From contig NZ_JAMFKN010000005.1 in assembly GCF_023487995.1 (NCBI RefSeq), positions 1 to 64,000 of the forward strand: a DNA stretch of 64,000 nt, given 5' to 3'. Positions 9,467 through 18,313 of the stretch are shown here, in pieces. Every line of letters begins with the position of its first letter. Position 1 is the first letter of the stretch. Made by a program: the position numbers and the translations under genes. The stretch comes from Thermohalobaculum sediminis. Its GTDB lineage: Bacteria; Pseudomonadota; Alphaproteobacteria; Rhodobacterales; Rhodobacteraceae. The notes under the pieces are model-generated. The model did not search any database and was not told the origin of the DNA. It worked only from the letters and a program-made list of their open reading frames with translations.

Positions 9467-10090
9467 TCAGTCCGGCAGCGTCTCGCCCGGATCGACGCCC
9501 CAGATGGCCTCCTTGCGCACCCAGCCGGAAATCTCGCCGGTCTCTATCTCGCACCAGTCGGGCTCGCACTCGATGAGGCTCGCCACGACGCCCTGCTCGG
9601 CCCGCGCGGCGACGGGCGAGGCCAGCGTGGGCTCGTCATGCAGCTCGGCGATCGGGGCGGTGATCAGCACCGTGCGGCGCCCCGACAGCAGCGAGTGGAA
9701 CACCCAGCCACCCGCATCGTCGGAATCGACGATGCGCCGCCAGTCGCGGTATTCGTCGACGATGCGCACGGGCAGCCCGGCGCGGCGGAACACCCAGTCG
9801 ATACGATAGATCTGTCCCGGCCCGCGCCGCACGTTGATCTTGTTCGACCTGAGCGAGACATAGCGCGGCAGGGGCAGCTTGGTCACGGGCCCGAGCGTGG
9901 CGGCGGCGGCCTCGCCGGGGGGCGTCCCGGCCGCGCCCGTATCCGCGGCCGGCACATCGACACCCGTCTGCGCCCGGCCATCGCGCGGTCCAAGGCCCAG
10001 CGTCACGCCGACCAGAGCGGCAAGCGCGATCCCCGCCAGCCACGCCAGGCCGCGCCGGGGCCGTGCTCGCCCGATGCCGTCTCGTCTCAT
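9467..10090 (-). CDS. Secreted or membrane-anchored bacterial SH3-domain protein
   Basis: A 207-residue protein with an N-terminal Arg-rich stretch and a hydrophobic segment (residues about 15-38), consistent with a signal peptide or anchor. A Pro/Ala linker is followed by two SH3-type beta repeats: LRSNKINVRRGPGQIYRIDW and the later SLIECEPDWCEIETGEISG. Bacterial SH3 domains often bind peptidoglycan or peptides, so an envelope role is likely. It converges on irr (29 bp between stops) and is divergent from the 2-hydroxyacid dehydrogenase gene. Confidence 0.85.
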   Translation of the reverse strand: MRRDGIGRARPRRGLAWLAGIALAALVGVTLGLGPRDGRAQTGVDVPAADTGAAGTPPGEAAAATLGPVTKLPLPRYVSLRSNKINVRRGPGQIYRIDWVFRRAGLPVRIVDEYRDWRRIVDSDDAGGWVFHSLLSGRRTVLITAPIAELHDEPTLASPVAARAEQGVVASLIECEPDWCEIETGEISGWVRKEAIWGVDPGETLPD

Positions 10091-10255
10091 TGCCCGCTCT
10101 GCCCTCGCGTTCCGCGAACCTGCCCCGCCGCGGCCTGTGCCTGCCACCTGCGCCCGGGTGCCGCGTGAATTGTTGTCCGGGGAGGAAATGACCTCTTCAA
10201 TCCACCCGCGCAAGAATTTAACACATTGGGCAGACCCAGAGGAAAGGGATTTGGG

Positions 10256-11242
10256 ATGACCCGCAAGCGTCTCTCCGTCGTCGTGACCCGCAAGCTGCCG
10301 GATGCCGTCGAGACCCGGATGCGCGAGCTGTTCGAGGTCCGTCTCAACGACGACGACCACGCGATGACCGAGGCGGAGCTGGCCGAGGCGATGCGCACGG
10401 CCGACGTGCTGGTGCCCACGGTGACCGACCGGATCGACCAGAAGCTGCTGGCGCAGGCCGGCGAGCGGCTCAAGCTGATCGCCAACTACGGCGCGGGCTT
10501 CGACCACATCGACGTCGAGACGGCGCGGGCGCGCGGCATCCTCGTCTCGAACACGCCCGGCGTGCTGACCGAGGACACCGCCGACATGACCATGGCGCTG
10601 ATCCTGGCCGTCCCGCGCCGGCTGGCCGAGGGCATCCACCTGATGCAGTCGGGCGACTGGCAGGGCTGGAGCCCCACGGCCATCATGGGCCACCGGATCT
10701 GGGGCAAGCGACTGGGCATCGTCGGCATGGGCCGCATCGGCCAGGCGGTGGCGCGGCGCGCGCGCGCCTTCGGGCTGCAGATCCACTACCACAACCGCCG
10801 GCGGCTGCACGAGAGCGTCGAGGAGGCGCTCGAGGCGACCTGGTGGGAGAGCCTCGACCAGATGCTCGCGCGCATGGACATCGTCAGCGTCAACTGCCCG
10901 CACACGCCGGGCACGTTCCACCTGCTCTCGGCGCGCCGGCTCGCGCTGATGAAGAAGACCGCCTACATCGTCAACACCGCGCGCGGCGAGATCATCGACG
11001 AGAACGCGCTCACCCGGATGTTGGTGAAGGGCGAGCTCGCCGGCGCGGGTCTCGACGTGTTCGAGCACGAGCCCGGGGTGAATCCCCGCCTGATGGGCCT
11101 GCCGAACGTCGTGCTGCTGCCGCACATGGCCTCGGCCACCATCGAGGGGCGGCTCGACATGGGCGAGAAGGTCATCATCAACATCAAGACCTTCGCCGAT
11201 GGCCATCGCCCGCCCGACCAGGTGCTGCCCTCGATGCTCTGA
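10256..11242 (+). CDS. D-2-hydroxyacid dehydrogenase (glyoxylate/hydroxypyruvate reductase type)
   Basis: A 328-residue NAD(P)-dependent dehydrogenase of the D-isomer-specific family. Substrate-domain residues include NYGAGFDHID; the dinucleotide motif is GIVGMGRIGQAVARRARAFG; the catalytic Arg is in VNTARGEIID. The family Glu follows, and the catalytic His is in LLPHMASAT. It most resembles glyoxylate reductases (GyaR/GhrA-like), but substrate choice cannot be fixed from motifs. AAAGGGA precedes the ATG. It lies 80 bp upstream of phaE on the same strand. Confidence 0.9.
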   Translation: MTRKRLSVVVTRKLPDAVETRMRELFEVRLNDDDHAMTEAELAEAMRTADVLVPTVTDRIDQKLLAQAGERLKLIANYGAGFDHIDVETARARGILVSNTPGVLTEDTADMTMALILAVPRRLAEGIHLMQSGDWQGWSPTAIMGHRIWGKRLGIVGMGRIGQAVARRARAFGLQIHYHNRRRLHESVEEALEATWWESLDQMLARMDIVSVNCPHTPGTFHLLSARRLALMKKTAYIVNTARGEIIDENALTRMLVKGELAGAGLDVFEHEPGVNPRLMGLPNVVLLPHMASATIEGRLDMGEKVIINIKTFADGHRPPDQVLPSML

Positions 11243-11322
11243 CGTCCCGCCCGGCCCGCGCGCACTGGCGATCTGGGCCGAAGCGGTGTAGAGCCGTCCG
11301 AGATGTGACGGAGGGTCCGGGC

Positions 11323-12063
11323 ATGTCCGATGGCGGTGGCGCCGAGGGCGATCTCTTCCGGCTGTGGCTGGAAGGCGCGCGCGCCTTTGCCGAATCCGGG
11401 CCCGACGCCGGCGCCGCCTGGAGCCGCGCCGAGGCGATGCACAAGGCCTGGGCGCGGTTCTCCGACGCCTTCGCCGCCGCTGCGGCCGACAAGCACCCCG
11501 GCCCGGGCGCCAGCCCGCTCGATCCCGCCGGCTGGCTCAGGCCCGAGGGACAGGGCGGCATGGCGGACCTCTGGCGCTGGATCGAGGGCCCCGACCTTGC
11601 CGACATCTTCCGCGAGGAGCGCGCCGCGATCCGCGCCACCCGCGAATGGATCGCCTTCGCCGCCGCGCTCGAACAGTTCCGCGCCGTGGTGGCCGAGGGC
11701 TGGATGCGCGCCTTCAAGGGCTTCGTCGAGCGCCTCTCGAACGATCTCGCTGCCGCGCGCGCGGAGAAACGCCCCGATCCCGACTGGAGCGCGATGACCG
11801 CGCTGTGGCGCGACGTCGCCGATGCCGAGATGGCGCGCACCCACCGCTCGGACGCCTTCCTCGCGGCGCAGCGCGACCTCGTCGAGGCGCAGATCGCGCT
11901 GCGCTCGACGCTGCGGACCAGGATCGACCGGCTCGCGGGTTTCCTGGGCCTGCCGACGCGAGCCGAGCTCGACGACCTGCACGCCACGGTGCACGCCCTG
12001 AAGCGCGAGATCCGCGAGCTGCGCGCGCGCGCAGCGCCGCCGGGCATGGATCGCGCGCCGTGA
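11323..12063 (+). CDS. phaE: PHA synthase subunit PhaE (class III type)
   Basis: A 246-residue, largely helical protein recognised as PhaE by its C-terminal region. A SDAFLAAQRDLVEAQIALR stretch is followed by FLGLPTRAELDDLHATVHAL and a coiled-coil tail KREIRELRARA, the PhaE/PhaR-box hallmark. PhaE has no catalytic residues; it activates PhaC. It is shorter than PhaE of purple sulfur bacteria. The stop overlaps a GTG that could start phaC. GAGGG precedes the ATG. Class III (PhaE-PhaC) synthases are best known from Chromatiales and cyanobacteria. Confidence 0.85.
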   Translation: MSDGGGAEGDLFRLWLEGARAFAESGPDAGAAWSRAEAMHKAWARFSDAFAAAAADKHPGPGASPLDPAGWLRPEGQGGMADLWRWIEGPDLADIFREERAAIRATREWIAFAAALEQFRAVVAEGWMRAFKGFVERLSNDLAAARAEKRPDPDWSAMTALWRDVADAEMARTHRSDAFLAAQRDLVEAQIALRSTLRTRIDRLAGFLGLPTRAELDDLHATVHALKREIRELRARAAPPGMDRAP

Positions 12064-12107
12064 GCACGGGGCAGGGGGGCGGGACGGGCGGCGGCGCGGG
12101 CGGGCGC

Positions 12108-13163
12108 ATGGCCGATCTCGCAAGCCGCATGGCGCGCCTTGGCGCGCAGCTTGCTCGCGCCGACCTGCGCGCCGTCGAGATCGCCACCACGCCGCGCGAC
12201 GAGATCTGGCGCGAGGGCAAGATCACCCTTTCCCGCTACCGTCCTGTCACGGCACCGCGGCTGGGCCCGCTCGTCATCCTGCACGGCCTGATCGGGCGGC
12301 AGACCATGACCGACCTCGAACCCGGCCGCTCGCTGGTCCAGCGGCTGCTCGCGGGGGGTGTGGACACCTATGTCGTGGACTGGGGCAATCCGACCCGGGC
12401 CGACCGATTCCTCGACTTCACCGACTATGCCGAGATCTTCCTCGGCGAGGTCCTGGCCGCCGTGTCGCGCGAAAGCGGCGCGGCGCGGGCGGCGCTGTTC
12501 GGCATCTGCCAGGGCGGGGTCTTCGCGCTGTGCCACGCGGCCCTGCACCCGCAGCGGCTCAAGGGGCTCGCGCTCGCGGTCACGCCGGTCGATTTCCACG
12601 CCGATGTCGAGGACCCCGAGCCGGGCCACGGCCACCTGAACCTCTGGACCCGCAACCTCGACCCGGACCTGATCGCGCGCATGGTGGACGACTGGGGCAA
12701 CCTGCCGGGCGAGCTCACGGGCGCGGTATTCCAGAACCTCGCGCCCGCCCGGACCGTCTCGAAATACGGCGCCGACCTGCTTGAGATCGCCGGGGACGAC
12801 GACGCCTTCGAGACCTTCCTGCGGATGGAGAAATGGCTCGCCGACCGCCCCGATCATCCGGGCGCGGCGGCGCGCGAATGGCTGGTCGGCCTCTATGCCG
12901 AGAACCGGCTGGTCGAGGGCACGTTCATGGTGGCGGGCCAGCCGGTGCGGCTCGGGGACATCGCCTGCCCGGTTCTCAACATCTATGGCGCGCGCGACCA
13001 CATCATCCCGCCACCCTGCAGCCGGGCGCTCGGGCGGCACCTGCGCCACGCCCCCTATCGGGAGGTCGAGGTGCCCACGGGGCATATCGGGGTCTTCGTC
13101 TCGCGCCGCGCGCAGGCGATCGTGCCGCCCGCGGTGATCGAGTGGCTGGAAGGGCTGGACTGA
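12108..13163 (+). CDS. phaC: Poly(3-hydroxyalkanoate) synthase PhaC, class III
   Basis: A 351-residue alpha/beta-hydrolase-fold polymerase that joins 3-hydroxyacyl-CoA units into granules. The lipase-like box is GICQGG, with the nucleophile Cys at about residue 145. The catalytic Asp is in NIYGARDHIIPP and the general-base His in PTGHIGVFVS. The length near 350 residues and the preceding phaE gene place it in class III rather than class I (about 600 residues). I chose ATG 12108. A GTG at 12060 overlapping the phaE stop (GTGA) would add 16 Gly-rich residues and is a real alternative. Confidence 0.92.
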   Translation: MADLASRMARLGAQLARADLRAVEIATTPRDEIWREGKITLSRYRPVTAPRLGPLVILHGLIGRQTMTDLEPGRSLVQRLLAGGVDTYVVDWGNPTRADRFLDFTDYAEIFLGEVLAAVSRESGAARAALFGICQGGVFALCHAALHPQRLKGLALAVTPVDFHADVEDPEPGHGHLNLWTRNLDPDLIARMVDDWGNLPGELTGAVFQNLAPARTVSKYGADLLEIAGDDDAFETFLRMEKWLADRPDHPGAAAREWLVGLYAENRLVEGTFMVAGQPVRLGDIACPVLNIYGARDHIIPPPCSRALGRHLRHAPYREVEVPTGHIGVFVSRRAQAIVPPAVIEWLEGLD

Positions 13164-13483
13164 TACCACCTTGCGCCGCTCCGGTCCCGCGCAGTGCAGG
13201 CTGGGCTGCGCCGGGCTCGACAAGGTGCCTCTCCGCCCCGGCGATGCCGCCGCGGCCCCGGCTCGCCGGCCGGGGAAGCGGGGACTTCGCGGATGGGGCC
13301 CGATCGGTGCAGGCTGGCATGACGGCAACGGCGCGCGCCGTGTCACGGCGTCAGCACGCTATATTTCCTTCCCGCGTCCGCGCATTGAGATATGCTGGGG
13401 GGCATGCCGGCGCCAGGCGCTGGGAAATCCGTGGCGCGGCACCCATCTGCCGCTTGACGAGACACCGCTTCGAGGAGGCCGCA
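13164..13483 (+). other. 320-bp non-coding gap upstream of the TPR gene
   Basis: I see no convincing gene here. The only mildly AT-rich spot is CTATATTTCC at about 13360, which could be part of a promoter for the TPR-ispE unit. An 11-mer GTGCAGGCTGG occurs twice about 115 bp apart (near 13194 and 13308), probably by chance or as a short direct repeat. There is no clear terminator for phaC with a T-run. Confidence 0.4.
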
Positions 13484-15235
13484 TTGCTCCGCCGCTTCAC
13501 GCATCCTACCCGCGCGCTCTGCGCTACCGCCATCGCGCTCCTGATCGCGGCGGCGCCCCTGCCGTCGCGGGCCGAGCCGGCCGTCGGCCCCTACCTCGCC
13601 GCCGAGCACGCGGTTCGCAACGGCGATGTCGCGGGCGCAGCCATGTATTATGCGCAGGCGCTCGCCGGCGACCAGTCGAACACCACGCTGCTCGAGCGCA
13701 CGATCCTCGCCAAGGTTGCGGCCGGCCAGGTGGAGACCGCGGTGCCGATCGCGCGCCGGCTCGACGCCATCGAGCCGGGCCATGCCTTCGGCGCGCTCGT
13801 GCTCGCCGCCGATGCGATCCGGCGCGGCGCGCCCGATGCAGCGCGCGAGGCGCTCGCGGCCGTGCCCAGCGACGGCAGCCAGTTCCTCGGCCTCCTGCTC
13901 GGCGCATGGTCGCATGTGTCGGCCGGCGACGTGCCTGCCGCGGTCAAGGCGCTGGCCGAGCTCGAGGCGGACGAGAAGCTGGGCACGGCCGGGCAGATGA
14001 TGGCAGCCTATCATCTCGGGCTGGTCGAGGCGTCCGCCGGCAACGACGCCGCCGCGGCCGAGGCGCTGGCGCGGGCCGCCGAGAAGGCCGACACGCCGAC
14101 GCTGCGGCTGGTTCGCATCCAGGCGGGCGTGCTCGCGCGGCTTGGCCGGGCCGAGGAGGCGCGCGCGCTGATCACGGGCCGCCTCGAGCGCACGCTGGGC
14201 GATACCCGGCTGGAGGAACTCGAGCGCGCGATTGCCGATGGCACCCGGCCGGCGCCGGTGGTGACGACCGCCGCGCAGGGCGCGGGCGAGGCGTTCTTCG
14301 GCCTTTCGGGCTACCTCTCGCGCGGCGCGAACCGCACGGTGGGGCTCGCCTATGCGCGGCTCGCGAGCTTCCTCGACCCCGACCTGATCGAGGCGAAGCT
14401 GCTGACGGCGCAGATGCTGCGCGTCACGCAGCAATACGACGCGGCCATCGCGGCTTATGAATCGGTCCCGCGCGACGCGCCCGAGGCGCTCGAGGCGATG
14501 ATCGGACGCGCCGAATCGATGCAGCTTGCCGAGCGTGCCGACGCCGCCATCGTCGCGATGCGCGAGGTCGCGGCGCGCTATCCCCGCTCGATCGAGGCGC
14601 AGAACGCGCTCGGCGATCTGCTGCGCCGCGAGGAGCGCTTCGAGGAAGCGGCGGTCGCCTACGACGCGACGATCCGCCTGCTGCCGCAGATCGAGCCGCA
14701 TCACTGGGTCCTGTTCTACCAGCGCGGCATCGCCTACGAGCGCTCGAAGCAATGGGATCTCGCCGAGCCAGATTTCCTTCGCGCGCTGGAACTCGAGCCC
14801 GACCAGCCGCTGGTTCTGAACTACCTTGGCTATTCCTGGATCGAGATGGGCCGGAACTTCGCCGAGGCCCGGGCGATGATCGAAAAGGCGGTCGAGCAGC
14901 GACCCGAGGACGGCTATATCGTCGATAGCCTCGGCTGGGTTCTCTACCGGCTCGGCGAGTATCAGGGCGCCGTCGAGCAGCTCGAGCGCGCGGTCGAGAT
15001 CAACCCCGTCGATCCGGTCATCAACGACCATTACGGCGACGCGCTGTGGATGATCGGCCGGCGCACCGAGGCGCGATTCCAGTGGAAGCGGGCGCTCTCC
15101 TTCGAGCCCGAGGAGAAGGACCTTACCCGGATCCGGCGCAAGCTCGAGGTCGGGCTCGACACGGTCCTTGCCGAGGAATCTGCAAGCGGCACGCCCGCGG
15201 TGCTCGGCGCGGCGGACGCGAAGAACGGCGGCTGA
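13484..15235 (+). CDS. Exported tetratricopeptide-repeat protein
   Basis: A 583-residue protein with an N-terminal signal peptide (hydrophobic core [14 protein letters not shown], then a cleavage-like SRAEPAV). The rest is a chain of TPR helices; the clearest repeats are in the last third ([60 protein letters not shown]). It is a conserved alphaproteobacterial family found immediately upstream of ispE. The start is a TTG: GAGGAGG sits five bases upstream and no ATG or GTG is in frame nearby. Likely periplasmic or lipoprotein-like scaffold; partner unknown. Confidence 0.88.
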   Translation: MLRRFTHPTRALCATAIALLIAAAPLPSRAEPAVGPYLAAEHAVRNGDVAGAAMYYAQALAGDQSNTTLLERTILAKVAAGQVETAVPIARRLDAIEPGHAFGALVLAADAIRRGAPDAAREALAAVPSDGSQFLGLLLGAWSHVSAGDVPAAVKALAELEADEKLGTAGQMMAAYHLGLVEASAGNDAAAAEALARAAEKADTPTLRLVRIQAGVLARLGRAEEARALITGRLERTLGDTRLEELERAIADGTRPAPVVTTAAQGAGEAFFGLSGYLSRGANRTVGLAYARLASFLDPDLIEAKLLTAQMLRVTQQYDAAIAAYESVPRDAPEALEAMIGRAESMQLAERADAAIVAMREVAARYPRSIEAQNALGDLLRREERFEEAAVAYDATIRLLPQIEPHHWVLFYQRGIAYERSKQWDLAEPDFLRALELEPDQPLVLNYLGYSWIEMGRNFAEARAMIEKAVEQRPEDGYIVDSLGWVLYRLGEYQGAVEQLERAVEINPVDPVINDHYGDALWMIGRRTEARFQWKRALSFEPEEKDLTRIRRKLEVGLDTVLAEESASGTPAVLGAADAKNGG

Positions 15236-15237
15236 GC

Positions 15238-16131
15238 ATGACGACGGCGACGCCCGCACCCGCCGCGCCCGGCGCGGCGGCCGAGCCGCTTTCGCAGCTC
15301 GCGCGGGCCAAGGTGAACCTGTTCCTGCACCTGCGCGGGCAGCGCGCCGACGGCTATCACCTGCTTGAGAGCCTCGCCGTCTTTCCGGCGATCGGCGATC
15401 TCCTCGAGGCGGAGAGCGGGCCGGGCCTGTCGCTCGCGCTCGACGGCCCGTTCGCGCGCGAGCTGTCGGCGGACGGCGACAATCTCGTGCTGCGCGCCGC
15501 CCGGGCCCTGGCCGAGGCCGCCGGGCTGGCCCGGCCGCGCGCCGCGCTCAGGCTGGTGAAGAACCTGCCCGTGGCCTCGGGCATCGGCGGCGGCTCGTCC
15601 GATGCCGCGGCGGCGCTGCGGTTGCTCGCGCGGCTTTGGAACGTCGGGCTGCCCGCGGACCTCGCCGCCCGCCTTGGCGCGGACGTCCCCGTCTGCCTTG
15701 CCGCGCCGGGGGCGACGCTGATGGCCGGGGTGGGCGAGCGACTTGCGCCCGCCCCGGCGATGCCGGGGTTCTGGATGGTGTTGGTGAACCCGCTGCGGTC
15801 GGTCGAGACCCGTGCCGTGTTCGCGGCCAGCGTCCGGAAGGACCTGCCGCCGGGACCCGCCGCGCCCGCGGGCGGCTTCGCCGGCTTCGCCGACCTCGTC
15901 GGCTGGCTGCGCGCCCAGCGCAACGATCTCGAGCCCGCGGCCAGCGCGCTCTGCCCCGCGATCCCCGAGGTTCTGGAGGCGCTTGCCGGCGCGCCGCTCG
16001 CGCGGATGTCGGGCTCGGGCGCGACCTGCTTCGCGCTGCACGAGACCGGCCCCGAGGCGATCGCGCAGGCCGAGCGGCTCCGCGCCGCCGCCCCCGGCTG
16101 GTGGGTCGCGGCCGCGCCGGTCGGCGCCTGA
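15238..16131 (+). CDS. ispE: 4-diphosphocytidyl-2-C-methyl-D-erythritol kinase IspE
   Basis: A 297-residue GHMP kinase of the MEP isoprenoid pathway; it phosphorylates CDP-ME. Motif 1 is [20 protein letters not shown] with the catalytic Lys and Asp region. The ATP-binding glycine loop is [19 protein letters not shown], and the C-terminal GHMP motif is [13 protein letters not shown]. An Ala-rich N-terminal extension of about 20 residues precedes the core. It starts 2 bp after the TPR gene and converges on the polyprenyl synthase gene. Confidence 0.95.
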   Translation: MTTATPAPAAPGAAAEPLSQLARAKVNLFLHLRGQRADGYHLLESLAVFPAIGDLLEAESGPGLSLALDGPFARELSADGDNLVLRAARALAEAAGLARPRAALRLVKNLPVASGIGGGSSDAAAALRLLARLWNVGLPADLAARLGADVPVCLAAPGATLMAGVGERLAPAPAMPGFWMVLVNPLRSVETRAVFAASVRKDLPPGPAAPAGGFAGFADLVGWLRAQRNDLEPAASALCPAIPEVLEALAGAPLARMSGSGATCFALHETGPEAIAQAERLRAAAPGWWVAAAPVGA

Positions 16132-16143
16132 CGCGCCGGCGCT

Positions 16144-17160
16144 TCAGACCGTCCGCGCCACCACGAAGCCCGCGATGTCGGCGAGCGCCGTCTTCATCTC
16201 GCCCTCCGGGAAGGCATCGAGCGCCGCGATGGCGCGGGCCGCTTCCTCGCGCGCGGCCTGCCGCGTGGCCTCGAGCGCACCGGTGGCGTGCAGATGCGCC
16301 AGTGCCTGCTCGAGATCGCCCTCGCCCTGCCGCCCCTTCGCGATCGTGCGCTGCCAGAAGGCCCGCGCCGAGGCATCGCCCCGTTGCACCGCCAGGATCA
16401 CCGGCATCGTGACCTTCCCCTCGCGGAAGTCATCGCCCGTGTTCTTGCCCAGAGACTCGGCCGAGCCGCCATAGTCGAGCCAGTCGTCGGCCAGCTGGAA
16501 AGCGATTCCAAGGGCGTCGCCATAGGTCCGCATTGCCGCCACCTCGGCCTCCGGGCGCCCGGCGATCACCGCTCCCACCTCGGTCGCGGCGGCGAACAGC
16601 GCGGCCGTCTTGCCCCGGATCACCTGCTCGTAGCGGTCGAGCCCGGTCGTCAGGTCATGCGCGGTGATCAATTGCAGCACCTCGCCCTCGGCGATCACGG
16701 CCGAGGCGTCCGACAGGATCCCAAGCACCCGCACCGACCCGGTCTCGACCATCAGCTGGAAGGCCCGGGCGAACAGGTAGTCGCCCACCAGCACACTCGA
16801 CTTGTTGTCCCACAGGATGTTGGCGGTCGCCCGGCCGCGGCGCTTGGCGCTCTCGTCCACCACGTCGTCATGCAGCAGCGTCGCCGAGTGGATGAACTCG
16901 ACGGTCGCCGCCAGCTTGACGTGATCCTCGCCCTCGTAGCCGCACAGCCGCGCCGCCGCCAGCGTCAGGATCGGGCGCAGGCGCTTGCCGCCCGCCTCGA
17001 TCAGGTGGGCCGAGATCTCGGGGATGCGCGGCGCGTGCTGCGAGCTCATGCGCTCGTGGATCAGCGCACCCACGCGGTCGAGGTCGTCCGCGACCAGCGC
17101 CACCAGCCGCTCGAACGGGCCGGGCGCAGGATCTGGGCTCATCGCTGAGATGGGGGGCAT
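16144..17160 (-). CDS. ispB: Long-chain all-trans polyprenyl diphosphate synthase
   Basis: A 338-residue trans-prenyltransferase that makes the ubiquinone side chain (C40-C50). The first Asp-rich motif is LLHDDVVDES and the second is QLADDWLDYGG; GGKRLRP and the FARM region are intact. The residues before the first DDxxD are small, consistent with long products. Among three in-frame ATGs I chose 17160 because GAAGGA lies eight bases upstream. Chain length (octa- or decaprenyl) cannot be decided from sequence alone. Confidence 0.9.
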   Translation of the reverse strand: MPPISAMSPDPAPGPFERLVALVADDLDRVGALIHERMSSQHAPRIPEISAHLIEAGGKRLRPILTLAAARLCGYEGEDHVKLAATVEFIHSATLLHDDVVDESAKRRGRATANILWDNKSSVLVGDYLFARAFQLMVETGSVRVLGILSDASAVIAEGEVLQLITAHDLTTGLDRYEQVIRGKTAALFAAATEVGAVIAGRPEAEVAAMRTYGDALGIAFQLADDWLDYGGSAESLGKNTGDDFREGKVTMPVILAVQRGDASARAFWQRTIAKGRQGEGDLEQALAHLHATGALEATRQAAREEAARAIAALDAFPEGEMKTALADIAGFVVARTV

Positions 17161-17294
17161 GCGCGGCGTCCTTCGGCTGGTAGAGGGAGGCTCAGGGAAG
17201 GGTGGCATCGACGGGCGGTATCGCCGCGGCCGCGCGCGGCTCGGGGTCCCGCGGCTCTCGACGCCGGGGGGCGCTTCGCGTAACCCTGCCCGGC

Positions 17295-17525
17295 ATGGAA
17301 GAACTCGTCCGCACGACCGACCCGACGCTGATCCCCTTCGCGAGGGCGCTCCTCGCCGCCGAGGATATAGACTGCTTCGTGTTCGACCACAACATGAGCA
17401 TCCTCGAGGGCGGCATCGGCGCCTTTCCCCGCCGCATCATGGTGCACCGCGCCGACCTGTTCCGCGCCCGCGCCATCCTGCGCGAGAACGGCGTCGAGAC
17501 CTACGAGCCGGGGCCCTGGGGATGA
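17295..17525 (+). CDS. DUF2007 family protein
   Basis: A 76-residue protein of the DUF2007 family: MEELVRTTDPTLIPFARALL, then DIDCFVFDHNMS and a final helix of RADLFRARAILRENG. Members are thought to be putative signal-transducing or degradation-related small proteins, with no settled role. Its stop overlaps the ATG of the following methyltransferase (ATGA), implying coupled translation. It is divergent from the polyprenyl synthase gene. Confidence 0.85.
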   Translation: MEELVRTTDPTLIPFARALLAAEDIDCFVFDHNMSILEGGIGAFPRRIMVHRADLFRARAILRENGVETYEPGPWG

Positions 17526-18313
17526 GCGGGGACGCATCGCACGCGACGGGCGAGGCGGGGCTGCGCGAGGACCGCCTGCTGGGCGGGCGGGTGCGGCTCG
17601 TGCAGCCGCTTTCGGGCTATCGCGCCGCGACCGACCCGGTGCTGCTGGCAGCCAGCGTCCCGGCGCGCCCGGCCGAGAGTGTGCTCGAGCTCGGCATCGG
17701 GGCGGGGGCGGCGACGCTCTGCCTCGCCGCGCGCGTGCCGGGGCTTCTCCATGCGGGGCTCGAGATCGAGCCGCTCTATCTCGGCCTCGCTGCCCGCAAC
17801 GCCGCGCTCAACGGGGTGGAGGTCGAGCTTTTCGCGGGCGATGTGGCGGCGCCCCCGGCGGCGCTGAGGGCGTGCAGCTTCGATCACGTGATCCTGAACC
17901 CGCCCTACCACCCGCCGCCCAGTCCCGCCTCGCCCGTCGCGCATCGCGATCGCGCCCATCGCGAGGGCGATGCCGGGCTGGACGAATGGATCGCGGCGGC
18001 GCTTGCCCGTGCCCGGCCGCGCGGGCGCATTGCCATCATCCACCGTGCCGAGCGGCTGTCCGGGATCCTTGGCGCCCTCGCCGGCCGGGCCGGGGCGGTC
18101 GAGATCCTGCCGCTGGCTGCACGCGCCGGGCGCGATGCCGGGCGGGTGATCGTCCGGGCGCGCAAGGGGGTGCGCACGCCCCTGCGCCTGCTCGCGCCCC
18201 TTGTCCTGCACGAAGGGCCGGCGCATGTTGCCGACCAGGACGATTTCACCGCCCGTGCCCGCGCCATCCTGCGCGAGGGCCGCGCCATCGACTTCGAGGA
18301 GACAGCCCCGTGA
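17522..18313 (+). CDS. SAM-dependent methyltransferase, tRNA1(Val) A37 N6-type (TrmN6-like)
   Basis: A 263-residue class I methyltransferase. SAM motif I is LELGIGAGAATLCLA at about residues 59-73, with GLEIEP as the acidic ribose-binding region. The catalytic NPPY tetrapeptide is in ILNPPYHPPP, the signature of N6-adenine or N2-guanine methyltransferases. It most resembles TrmN6/YfiC-type enzymes; a ribosomal RNA target remains possible. Overlaps DUF2007 upstream (ATGA) and the M20 gene downstream (GTGA). Confidence 0.85.
   Translation: MSGDASHATGEAGLREDRLLGGRVRLVQPLSGYRAATDPVLLAASVPARPAESVLELGIGAGAATLCLAARVPGLLHAGLEIEPLYLGLAARNAALNGVEVELFAGDVAAPPAALRACSFDHVILNPPYHPPPSPASPVAHRDRAHREGDAGLDEWIAAALARARPRGRIAIIHRAERLSGILGALAGRAGAVEILPLAARAGRDAGRVIVRARKGVRTPLRLLAPLVLHEGPAHVADQDDFTARARAILREGRAIDFEETAP

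Noticed and set aside
13164-13483. Possible small gene or ncRNA between phaC and the TPR gene
   Set aside because: No frame with a start site and plausible composition, and no clear promoter-terminator pair; left as a non-coding gap.
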